A stretch of DNA of 64,000 nucleotides from the NCBI GenBank assembly GCA_964058845.1, contig CAXKVR010000691.1, positions 1 through 64,000 on the forward strand, given 5' to 3'. The position numbers were made by a program, and so were the translations under genes. Positions 46,801 to 57,554 of the stretch are shown one piece after another (within the stretch, counting starts at the first letter, position 1; the number at the start of each line of letters is the position of its first letter). The notes beneath the pieces are model-generated. The model searched no databases. It saw nothing but the letters and a program-made list of their open reading frames with translations, and was not told the DNA's origin. Origin of the DNA: Carex sylvatica. Taxonomy: Eukaryota > Streptophyta > Magnoliopsida > Poales > Cyperaceae.

Positions 46801-48136
46801 AAACATATTAGAACTCTAGATTAATATCATCATTAGAAAAGTATACAGACCATACATAAGAATGCGTAACGAGACTGCAAAAATTGAATAATAAATAAAC
46901 AAAAGGATTTTCATGGCCAATTATAAAAAGGACACAATAAAATGGGCAAGTAATACAAAACTAAATTAATGGATATATTGAACAATACTGCAATTTCATG
47001 GTATGTAAACAAAAGAAAATTATATAGAAAGATAAGGTTGTGTTAATTACCTTGCTGATTAGTATATTTCAAAAATAACCATTCTTCTTCATCTATTAAT
47101 TTTCAGAAATACCGGTTGTACCTAAAAAGGCTCAACTCAAACCCACATGCTTTGGAAGCTGCTTTTGATTCAAGAAACCCCTTCAGCCTTGATTTACACT
47201 CCTTTGAGCGTTTCAGGAATTTTCATGCCCATGGTCGGTACCGACAAGCTGCCAATAATTCTTCCCCATTCCACTCTACCAGGTTCAATAATTTCTCGGT
47301 GAACTCCCCTAGCCCATCAGTCATGCCCAATCTGGCACCTTCTTCTCCATTGACCCAAATTGGTGGTTTTAATCATGCTGGTACTAATAACTTCATTTTG
47401 ACAAATAATACTATGAATAATAATAACCAAATGAATTTGTTAAGGGGGGTCAATGGCATGAACTCCTTTCCCAGTACTTCCAACAGCAATTACTTTACTC
47501 ATGCTAATAACAATCCCAACTACCTATCCATGACCTTCCCACCCCCTGCTTCGGGTCCTCTAGCTGCTCCTCTCGGATATCCAATGACTAATCTGCCCCC
47601 GATTAGTGGCCCAATTTCTCTGTTGGGCCCACAATTTGGTGCCCGTCCCAACCTAATTGGAAACGAGCTGCAACAGGCTGTTCCCTCATTCAACACTTTT
47701 GGGAGCGTGCCCAACCCAAGCATTACTGGAAACCCGAATAATATTAATTTTGGTCCTTTTATTAACAATCCGGCTACTCCTCGTGCTGTCATGAGTGCTG
47801 GTATGGGGATGGGCCCCATGAGTCAGGGGAGTGGTGGGTTTGGTGGAGCTAACAATGTTGCTGATCACATGAGTTCAAGCTCTATTCATAGTGGTGATGA
47901 TGTGTCAATCAGTGGCCTCGATGAACTCCTAGCTTCCATGCAGCCGGTACAATTCTATATACTGTTTTACTTTTTTTTATCAGCTCTTTGTATACCGAAT
48001 ACGAGCTCAATGTTGTTAAATTAACAACAGGAGATATCTAGAATGGGAAGTTCTTTACTTATGGTCAGTTTATGTTATTATTTAGGGGGAAGGTGTCGAT
48101 TCACTCCCATTCATGGATGATGACTTCTTCAACTGA
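43808..48136 (+). CDS. Type-B response regulator (ARR-B, GARP/Myb-like transcription factor)
   Basis: Nuclear transcription factor activated by His-Asp phosphorelay, the output of cytokinin signalling. Exons 43808-43994, 44986-45138, 45952-46338, 46589-46665, 47107-47946 and 48086-48136 join in frame to 564 residues. The receiver domain (about 30-150) keeps the acidic pair (AVDDCKIS), the phospho-acceptor Asp ([11 protein letters not shown]), the switch Ser (MLSAND) and the Lys (DYLIKPV). A basic, acidic linker leads to the GARP domain (about 220-280): [20 protein letters not shown] then [20 protein letters not shown], closest in style to ARR10/12. The rest is an Asn/Ser/Pro-rich activation region ending [15 protein letters not shown]. 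The start is the first ATG of a Met-rich repeat ([15 protein letters not shown]); ATG 43829 or 43850 is also possible. Most type-B receivers read DDD where this has DDC. Confidence 0.94.
44387..44836. repeat. Duplicated segment inside intron 1 of the response regulator
   Basis: 44387-44549 and 44669-44836 share AAGCTCTGATCCC, TTTAAGCTTTT, CGTAAACATAATTTTATTA, ATATGAAAATTAAGATTCAA and ATCATAATTCTGT in the same order and orientation, at a spacing of about 280 bp. It is a local tandem duplication of intron sequence, not exonic. A TTCTC-type microsatellite lies upstream at about 44008-44060. Confidence 0.75.
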
Positions 48137-48773
48137 GATTCCTGCTGTTATATTTTGGCCGTAATATCTAATTTCAAAATATGCATTTCATGGCCGAACT
48201 CTTGTAAATTGTCAGTCGCTATGTAGCAACAGGTATAGAAAGATAGACAGATCAGTTGACATTGTTATAGTTGTGTTGGTAAGTAGTGGTCGTCGTTGTT
48301 TTTTTTCTTCAAGTCTTAGACTAATAATTGTGGTTTTATGTTTGCGAATTTGTTGCAGTGTGTAATAGCATAAATAGTGAATGCTAATCTAAAAGGTTTT
48401 AGGTTAAGCTCTGTGCCTTTTCTAATTTATTTGTTTCATCTGCATGCATGTGCATATATAGGTATAAAATAGGAATGCCCAGCTTAATTAATTTGACTAA
48501 TTATTTCCTTTATACTTCTCCTAGAATGCAATGCAGATGATTTTTGTATTTCAAGCCTAAAGTTCCATAGGTATAAATTAGTATATTTATCTAAATACAT
48601 TTTGTAAATTTATTTGAGAAGCACAATTTTTGTCTTCAAAATACTAATTAAATAAGATCATCATTGCAATTCTCTCTCTTCGCCTTGTTTTATTCTCAAA
48701 ACCAAACAAAGAAGAAGAACAAATCAAGGCCGTTGATTCCATCGAAGTAGCTCTTTATTGTCATGATATGTCC
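48137..48773. other. Shared 3' flank of two convergent genes
   Basis: Contains the 3' UTRs of the response regulator (+) and the S28 carboxypeptidase (-), whose stop codons are 637 bp apart. No further feature seen. Confidence 0.5.
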
Positions 48774-51700
48774 TTAATTTAGATCCTGATAATACTGATC
48801 TATCCATCCTTGAATAATTGCTATTTCTTGGTTCCTTTGTTGTATCAACCAATCAGGGTCTTCTTTTGTTGCAAATCTCAAGTCTAGATGATGTGCACCT
48901 GAATTTTCAAAACAAAAGCCATCTCAGTGTCTTAAAAAAAAAATGTATATTTGACCAACATCTTTTAAAGTATTTCCGTAGAAATCTCATTTTGAAAATT
49001 ATCAATTTTATGATTGAAAAGAACGCCCAATATTATGCTGGTACAAAAAGGAATAGAAGCATATTTGTTTGTAACCTTTCTCTGTGACAAGAGCAATGAT
49101 GCTAGATGATATGCTCTTCAGGACCCTGCATGATAAAGTTTGCCAAAATTTGATGTGCAAAATAAAATATTTTCATTTAATTTACCATGTACTCTTAAGG
49201 AAAAAAGGTTTTTGCATACATACCCTCCTCTACTCCAAGGGTCTATCATTCCGTTAGAGAAAATTATATTGCTCGCATACCTCTTGAGCACTTGCTCAAT
49301 TCTCTGTTTTTCAAACACACAGAAATTAGGAACAAATGTTGCATGAATCGGTGCTAGTAATAGGATTGGGATTAATTTGGCTTGATACAAGAATTTAATT
49401 AATTAGTAAGTTTATTTAGTGATCGAGAAGGCCTTACTAATCCCCCATACTCAGTAGTAATCCAGTGTGGTCTTGGCTTTACACCGTATGTACTATTGCA
49501 CGAAATTATATTGCCTTCATAAGTAAAGTTATATGGAGGAAACATGCTTTCATTTGTTATGGTCATCGGCATAACCATCTCCGTGCAGGCCTACAACAAA
49601 AGGAAACACTATTGAACTGTGCTGATTTACCAGATATATAGCTGGTCCTGGCAGTGGACATTCATTTTGAAGAAACATTATCTTTGTATATTCTTAAAAT
49701 AAATAATTTGTACCTGCCAGTCCCACCCATCAAGGCCATGAGGGTCTGATCTCTTTTCTATCTGGAAGCATTTCTGATTGCCACTGTAGTTGTAATATAC
49801 ACTTGCTGCTGCAATTACCATGTCTATTTTATCTGAACCCACTGGAAATCCATCAATCCTTCTGCACATCTTTTGTAAAAGAAATACAGAATGAAAACAT
49901 TATCAAGGTCTTAACGAATCTTAAAATTAAGTAGTTCACATGTGTGAATATATATATTTACATATGCTGGTACAAAAGAAGGTTTGCTGGTACCTCTTGG
50001 ATAGGGAAAGCAGGGAGAGGCATGAGGAAATTGGCAGGCATGGGGTAATCTACCATAGCTGTGTAGGTGTATGATGACCATATCCAATCCCGAAATGACC
50101 AAACCGATTGCACCGGCCTGTTTGTTTAAAAATATTCCAGAACATCAACACAACCTGATAATTCAATTAACAAGCTGTATTTTTTGTACTTATTTTTATT
50201 TATATTATTTTACTTCGGCTTCCATTATGTAGTTGAGACATTATGCTTTGTTTTTTTTTTTTCATTTGAAATTGTGCATCTTACGGTAGTTAAGTTAACC
50301 TCTTATATACCAAATTTTTGTTCTCTCCCAATTTCAACCAGTGACAAGATAAGCATAACCCTGAAGGGATAAAAAAAACATATTACTGTGATTTTAGAAC
50401 TATTAATATTGTTTAATACTAGTGAAGTTGGTTATTAGATTATTTTTTTTTAAATATTTTTTTACTGGAAGGACATTTGAGAAATGCTATGATTTTTTTT
50501 TCCCATTTAATTATCTTTTAAACGACAAAATAAAGAATGATGTAGAGAAAAACCAATTGTGCGAATAGTAAATCATTTCATATCTTCTCTTTGATGGGTA
50601 ATATATCCAAAACCTCCAATTAGTGATGGCATACCTTTATTTGTTGAAAATTAAATTATTCAAATAAGCGCTAAAGAAGGGTTTGTGAAAAAATTAAAAG
50701 GATGTATATATATTTTTGACAGCTCAAATAATTAGTCATTGCCTTCTGTAGTGGAGGTTAATTTCAACATTGTCCTCCAATAAATGGAGAGGAATTAATA
50801 GTAAGAGAAATGTAAAAAGATATACATCTTGGAATCCCAATTAAGTCCCTTTTCTTGGAATCCCAATTATTTTTCTAAACAAGGAAATAATTTTTGATAT
50901 ATATATCATGCATATGTAGGATTGAAAACCAAGTTCTAACTAATGCATTTAATATGAAGTTGACTGGTTTGGTTTGTACCTGATATGATATCTAACAACG
51001 ACCAAGTTTTTAGTTTTATAAAACACCTGACCTGAGGCAGTCTCTGTCTCTGCCAGGGCATTCAACAAAAAAAAAGACCATGTTCTTTGTTTTAAAAGGA
51101 GTCTTAATTATACTAATGAACTGTCACAAAAAGTTCTACTTAATACTTCGGGTAAAGATATTGACAGTGCTGTTTTGGCTTCATACAACACACGAGTCAT
51201 ATGCATTTTCATTTAGACTTTTATTGTCTCTGGGTTGAATGAAGCCAAAAAAATGTTGTCAATACCTTTTTACCCTGTTTTGATCATCTGGTGTTAGAAT
51301 AGGTGCCATACAGAAATTGAAGTACGCATAATTTCTTTTCTAATTTTTAAACATTTATAAGCACTTTCAAATGTTTAAAATTCTCATCACGAGCATTCTT
51401 GATACGAAATCATGCTTGGATCAAAGATCGACGGAAATTGTCAAATTAAGTGTTCTTTGACAAGCAATTGCAATTTGATGTGAAGAATATATATATGTTA
51501 TCAGGGGACAGCTTGCAAAATTAGATTAGTATCTAGAGCTTTAAAGTTTCCAGTTCGGCATCCTGATATATAATCAGCATTATAGAATTTATATTTATGT
51601 TGTAAGTAAACCTTGAATACCCAAAAAAATTAAATGATTTGTTTTTGTAACTTTTTTAATATTTTAAACTAGAACTTACTGGCAAGCCTTGAACTTTTTG

Positions 51701-53206
51701 CTAAGTTCCATCAAGCCTTCTGTGGTGGATCCTTTTGTAATTATCTCATCCCAGCTCCCTTTGATTACCTCAAAACAATTCATGCTTGCATCCTATCAAG
51801 AAATTAACAAAAACTTCAGTATCACGCTTGTAAAATTTCTATTTAATTTAATATATATATATTTTTTTTTTTTTCCAAATAATAAATGGAGATATCATAA
51901 AAGTTATATCACTAGAGGTACCTTAATATTAAATGTTATATTTCATATTTGATATGAGAAAATGGTAAAATTGTTATAATGAAATGAATGTACCTTGAAG
52001 TCCTGGGAGACAGCATCATAAAAGCTGGACCAAGGTGTGATGTTATCAAATTGAAGGATTGGTGCAGAGGATGACAGAGCTCCAATTGCCATGTGTGGAT
52101 ACTTTAACCTAAACCATGCTGCCAACACTAATATATGCTTCCACCAACAAACTCTTTGTCAGTAAATTCTTCACTTTTCCTCTCTCTCTGCCATTTTATC
52201 CACTTTACAAACTTCTTTCTTTCTCAGAAATATCATTTTACTAAATAGTATATATGCTTGTAAAAAGTTAATTGTTTAATTGAAGAATCCATATATGGGG
52301 TATTAATTGTTAAATAGTTTTCACCTACTACTTAACCTACAGTACATGCAGTCAGTACTAGCTACCCTGTCAAGTCAGATTTCTCACATGTTTTGAGTAG
52401 TTACATTACATAGTTGAACTTCCTAAAAAATAATGAATGCCTGATTTCTTACCAAGAACAAAAAAAAGGGTAAATTATTGAAAAGAGAAAAATAAAGAAT
52501 TGACTTACTTCCCCCGTATGAACCACCAAAAACTACAACAGGAGATGCCTCAGCAGACAAGTTCTGTTTCAAGCTCCTTATTAAAATTGCATAATCTGCC
52601 AATGCTTGTGTTGATGTCAGATATCCCAATGTCTCTGCATTTTTATATGAATCATTCCCAAATGGCAACGATTCTCCATAAAACCTATGCTACAAAATTC
52701 AAAAATAAACTATTCATGAATATGTTCTGTTTTTTTTTATACATGGAATAGTGGAATTATACTATTCAATCATATATACAAGTACGTTATTACATAATTA
52801 CCTCAATGAAGACGAGTAATGCTCCGAACTTAGGCGCGATATCATACATGAACCCGGTGTTTTCAGCAAACCATTCTATGTTGCCCTCATTACCAGTATA
52901 GACAAAGATTGGTCCACGGTGGACCGGGCCCTTGTCCCAATGCGTCGAGTTCATGAGGTACTTCTGGTAGAACAAGTTGAAAGACTTTGGTTGGAAGGTG
53001 AAATGGTCTAATTCTTGGGGGAAGTAATGGGTTGTAAAGAGGCTTTTATTTGACTGTTTGCTATTTGATGTTGCATCCTCTTGCTTTAAAGATTGCAATG
53101 GTGTCATTAGTGGTATGGGTAAAGAATTACAGATAGTTATGAAATTTGATGCATTTGTTAGTGTAACAAGGATGAGCACTAGAAGAGGAGAGCTATGCAA
53201 ATCCAT
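48774..53206 (-). CDS. Serine carboxypeptidase S28 family (lysosomal Pro-X carboxypeptidase-like)
   Basis: Secreted or vacuolar peptidase that removes C-terminal residues after proline. Exons in reading order: 53206-52802, 52689-52509, 52127-51994, 51792-51680, 50117-49994, 49869-49714, 49590-49438, 49303-49224, 49125-49076, 48898-48774. They join in frame to 506 residues, the normal family length. [20 protein letters not shown] is a good signal peptide; the upstream GTG in the same frame was not used. The family block [11 protein letters not shown] precedes the nucleophile motif FGGSYGG. The catalytic Asp lies in [12 protein letters not shown] and the His in GAHHLD. Several NxS/T sites suggest glycosylation. 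The 51679-50118 intron (1.56 kb) is the longest. The gene converges with the response regulator. Plant substrates are unknown. Confidence 0.94.
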
Positions 53207-54523
53207 CTTTACCACTTTTCTTTTTTTCTTTCTTTTTGTGGGTTCAATTGGTTAGTGGAGAAGAAGGGAGGGGGAGGATTTATGTTATGGAGAGGATAGG
53301 TTCATTCATTCTAATAACTATCAACCAAAGAGGAAATAAGAGCCTTTCTCCATTTAGTGGGGGAAATGGAGAGCAATACAACCTAACACAATATAATCAT
53401 AGGAAATATATGTTTTTATAAAAAATAAAATTAATACAGAGTTTTTTTAGTACTTGTCAAAACCTATTCTACCCAGTTATATATAATTCGCTAGATGCAA
53501 CTAACAAATGCATTTTACGAAATATTTGAAACTACAATTTCATTCGCAAAATTATTAGTTTCAATTGACTTAAATCAAAAATAACTTTAAGATACACTCA
53601 ACTGTTATGTATTTGTTGAATTTTAAACTCTAAAACAAAAGTTAAAATATATATAATAACTTGTTTTATCTAGTGACAAAAGATAATAATACTATTTTTT
53701 GGGAATGTTACATGTTATAAACTTAAATGAAATTTTTTACTAGTTTGGTAGTTTGATGACGACTTTTTCTAAAATGAAAGGAGTTAAGTTGTATTCCCAT
53801 ATATTATATAAATTTTTTTTAGCAAATTGGTGCTTTCATTCACCTCCATTACTTTCATTAATGGAGATAAGCCTTTATGCATATTTTATTCCGGTAATTC
53901 GGGAAAGCAATTCCCTGGTTTCATCATTGTTCATTCACCTCAATTACTTCCGGTTTCTTGGAAGATTCAACTGTTCAAAGTTTTTGACTGATGATGATCT
54001 ATTCATTTTTTTCTATGGACTCCGGTTTATCTGGAGCATGTAATGAATGCAAGTTTTCAACAATGTGATCAAATACGCACAGTAACAAATGAATTATTTG
54101 GATTCGATTCGACGAGATTAAAAATTTGTAATTCAAAAATAATTCCGATATAATTCGGAAATGATTCGGAATTAGCCGAAGCAGAAATTTCACTCCTGCA
54201 CGGGAGCAAAAAAAAAATTGTTATTGGAAAAATTCGGAAAAAAATTCGTGAAAAGTTCGTAAAATTCGGAAAAAGTTCGTAAAATTCAAAAATTATTTAA
54301 ATTTAATGGTAAATGTTAAGCTTAATTTGAGACTCAATTTTCATCAGACATTAATTATTGTACGAAACCATGGACCATGCATTTAAAGGTTGAACTCTAC
54401 AATTAATCATATAGAAATAACTGAATGATTAATTCTTGTCTAGGTACGTGGAACCTAGCTCACTTTTTAACGTCAATTAGATATATAAAACCAATAGATT
54501 CCGGGGCATAAATATATATGGCA

Positions 54524-54890
54524 TCTTAAGCTAACCCAGTTATTTGATGAATTTAATTTTAAAACCTATCAAATTTTGAATTCAAATTATTACAACCAAA
54601 ACACTTCACGAGTAATGTGCATATTTACATATTAAATTTATAATTTGTGAATTAATTTAGTGTAAAAGTAAGTGATATAAAAACGATGAATATATAATAA
54701 ATGCATTAAAAATGACTTATAAATAATTTCTTTTTCACCGCTTGACTTCATACTAAATTAATTTAAATATTTATTAATTTGACATATAAACGTATCAGAA
54801 GTGAAAAATCATTTGAAAACAATTTAATAGGTTAGAGAGTTAATTAAGCTCACTAAAAAATTGGTGAGCTTAAGAGTTAACACCCTTTTT
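54524..54890. mobile_element. Foldback MITE (family 2, diverged)
   Basis: Left end CTTAAGCTAACCCAGTTATT, right end GTGAGCTTAAGAGTTAACAC. The inner arms ACATATTAAATTTATAATTTG / AAATATTTATTAATTTGACATA carry the family core around TAAGTGATATAAAAACG and CACCGCTTGACTTCATACTA. Arms are less well matched than in the 40122 copy. Confidence 0.55.
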
Positions 54891-55370
54891 ATTTACATTA
54901 TATTCTATATAAATCGTATGATCTAAAATGAAATAAGATTCTCCTGTGAATGACATATTTGAGAAAAGTTTGAATTTGATGTCCATCAGAATCAAATTTG
55001 GATTTGATGGATCTCAAATTTGGATTTCATTCTTCAGATGTGCATCAGAAGTTCCATGACAATAGAAAAGAACCAAAATGTACACGCGCGCCGTTGAAAA
55101 ATAAAAAAAGGAACTTCATAGTGATCGCACTGGTCCCATGACTGTAACACACACACACATATATATATGAGATAAAACAGTAGCGCAATGCTGTACGTAC
55201 GTGTCCCATTCGTTGTAGATCTAATTTTTATTTCCCTAGTAAAATAATTGTGCATGAAATATATGATGTTCAACTTGAATTAATCAGTCGGTCTAACCTA
55301 CAATTTTGCCTCACACGGCAACAAATATCTCTTGTATGTGGGGTTGGAGTTTGGACAGCGGTTCCATGGG

Positions 55371-55763
55371 TAGGACTAGATATATATATCACAATACAGT
55401 ACGGTATTTGTATCAGGTATGTTGTGACTTGTGTGTTTCGTGATATGATAATTTAATGAAAATTTGATACGATAAAACACACAAAAGATCTAGTCATGGT
55501 ACAATACGTAGTTACATCAAATCATGTGTAACTAAAATAATTAGATCTTGATCGAATTGTGAATTTTGAATAAACTTTTCTAAATTATAAAAAAAATAGT
55601 TAGACGTGATTAAAAGTGTGGATCCTGACTGCTCACGTTTGGAGACGTCACATGTGGTCACAGAGTGACTAACGTGTTGTGACCATCTTTCTAAATTTGA
55701 TCACGGCATGTGACTTAAGTTACGACATAACTAGTCATAACACGATATATATTTAGATCCCTA
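55371..55763. mobile_element. Non-autonomous hAT-like element (relative of the DCL4-intron copy)
   Basis: 393 bp with inverted ends TAGGACTAGATATATATATC and GATATATATTTAGATCCCTA. It is flanked by TCCATGGG (55363-55370) and CCCATGGG (55764-55771), a 7 of 8 match consistent with a hAT 8-bp target duplication. The interior has CACGTTTGGAGACGTCACAT and GTGTTGTGACCATC blocks shared with 5520-5833. Confidence 0.7.
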
Positions 55764-56429
55764 CCCATGGGTATTGAACTAAATTCGATCTGGTATTCGA
55801 TCAAAGCTGTTCGATCCACATCAAAATTTGCTCATATTAAATGTGCTCAAATCTTGAAACTGTCAGCGCAAATCTTGATGCAAATTGAATGATTCTGATC
55901 GGACATCAAACCAAATTTGGTCCAATACCCATCGAACCGTCTCGATTCCAACTTGGTTTTGTACTTCTGTCGGCAAATTTAGAGAGTTGAGTAAATGTTA
56001 TTGTTATATTTATAGATGCAAAATTCAAATAAAATATTTTTTGTAGATATTACATAATTTAGTTAACTTAATTTTCAATCTTTACTTATAAAAACCGATG
56101 GTTTAGCATTGTGTGTATTATAATTATCATCAAACCAAATTTGGTTACTTGCACAACTTTTCTTTTTAAGTCAAACATTTAGCACAATAAAATCAATAAA
56201 AGTTGAGAATAAGAAAACTAAAAAATTATCTATTTCCTTTCTTTTTATTTTTTTTATTTTTTTTATTTTTGATTAAAAGTCTGATATTTTATTAATCATG
56301 ATCAAACCAGTTACACATCAATTTGTACTAGTACATACGGTGTCTGTACTAGTACTTAAAATATTACAACTGAACCTCTTTACAAAAGTAGACAAGAAAA
56401 ATCAGAAAAAGAAAAGCAGAACCAAAGGT

Positions 56430-56830
56430 TACTGCGCTCAGATCAATAGATAACGAGCCTGCATAATTTTCTGTGTTTATGCTCAGATTAGTAGATTGTG
56501 AGCCTGCATATTTTCTTGTCGTTAGCACAAAATAATGCTTTTGTAATCAAGACCAAGCAGGGGTATCCAGAAGAGCCTTCGTGCTCAGATGAGGTTTGTG
56601 TCTAACGCTGCCTAGAGAGATTCCCAGCCGAGGGGCACTGAATCAAACTGAATCGGGACAATCACCACTCAGAGATGAGAAGAAAGAGGACACTGAATCA
56701 AACTGAATCAGGACAGTTGCCAGTCAGCCAAGATGGCACTGAATTAAACTGAAATCGAAAATTGAATCAACCGGACCAGGACAGTCACTACTCAGAGAGG
56801 AAGAAGAAGAAAGAGAGAAGAAAGATGACA
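56430..56830. repeat. Short direct repeats, possible minus-strand LINE tail
   Basis: Two units of about 52 bp start GCTCAGAT(C/T)A(A/G)TAGAT and contain GAGCCTGCATA (56437 and 56490). Three units start CACTGAATCAAACTGAATC or a variant and end near CACTCAGAG (56637, 56691, 56737). On the minus strand the sequence runs into a TTAATAAAATATCAGACTTT and A-rich end near 56240-56300, as a LINE 3' end might. No reverse transcriptase is visible. Confidence 0.4.
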
Positions 56831-57350
56831 ACTCTTAGCGTTCTCATCATCACCAACAACTAAAAACACATATCTTATTCACATATAGATATAGTAGATA
56901 CTACGGGGTGGAATGAATTCACAAACCCTCAGTCAAACCCGAAGAGTCGAAACAAATGAAAAAAATAAGAAGTGATGAAATCCTTAAACAGAGCTATCCA
57001 CTCAGTTAAGATAAAACAAAATGAACCAGACCGACAAGAGAAGACAGATGGAGGAACGGAATGAAGCAGTCGGCCACGAAATTACTCTCAAAACTACGCC
57101 TTCGTTTTCACCTGGCCTATTGATCTATTTTTTCTTCACTGCGGAGTTTCCTAGAATCCCTCGGAGTTTCCTAGGCAGCGCTAATTATGACAGCTAGATA
57201 GAAAGAAATTAAAAATGATCACTTTTCAGCAAACCATCTCACACATATAATTCCTCCCGATCTTTTTCCAAACCTGAAATTTTCTTTTATCCGACCCAGT
57301 TCATATCCATATAACTTTTCTTAACATTTGCCAATTGCAATCATGCGTTC

Positions 57351-57445
57351 TGGGCCTTGTGGCCTGTTATGTAGGCCCAATTTCTGGCCCAACAGATTAC
57401 AAAAGTTGTTCGGAACATTCTGCTAGTTTCCACAGCATTCACGAA
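57351..57445 (+). promoter_or_regulatory. ClpB4 promoter: three site II elements and heat-shock-element-like repeats
   Basis: TGGGCC at 57351-57356 and its complement GGCCCA at 57374-57379 and 57386-57391 lie 165-205 bp before the ATG. Site II motifs are typical of nuclear genes for mitochondrial proteins. Immediately downstream are GAACATTC (57413-57420) and TTCACGAA (57438-57445), both of the nGAAnnTTCn / nTTCnnGAAn form bound by heat-shock factors, though not one continuous canonical array. ClpB-type chaperones are commonly heat-inducible. Function is inferred from motifs. Confidence 0.45.
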
Positions 57446-57554
57446 AAAGTTACTCCTATACCCTCCTCTACGGTCGGGTCTACACCTATTTCTCAGTGCT
57501 TTCTGCGCAAGACACACTGATAAACCTCTGTTCCACTTCTCTCTCTCTCTCCAT

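Larger units (their letters stand above)
53207..57554. other. Intergenic region upstream of both S28 and ClpB4 genes
   Basis: Divergent 5' region of 4.3 kb. It contains a cluster of ATTCGGAA/AAAGTTCGTAAAATTC motifs (about 54140-54290), a family-2 foldback (54524-54890), a CACGTG-type hAT-like element (55371-55763), a TA/CA microsatellite (55147-55168), a block of 50-bp repeats (56430-56830) and the ClpB4 promoter. I see no gene. Confidence 0.5.
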
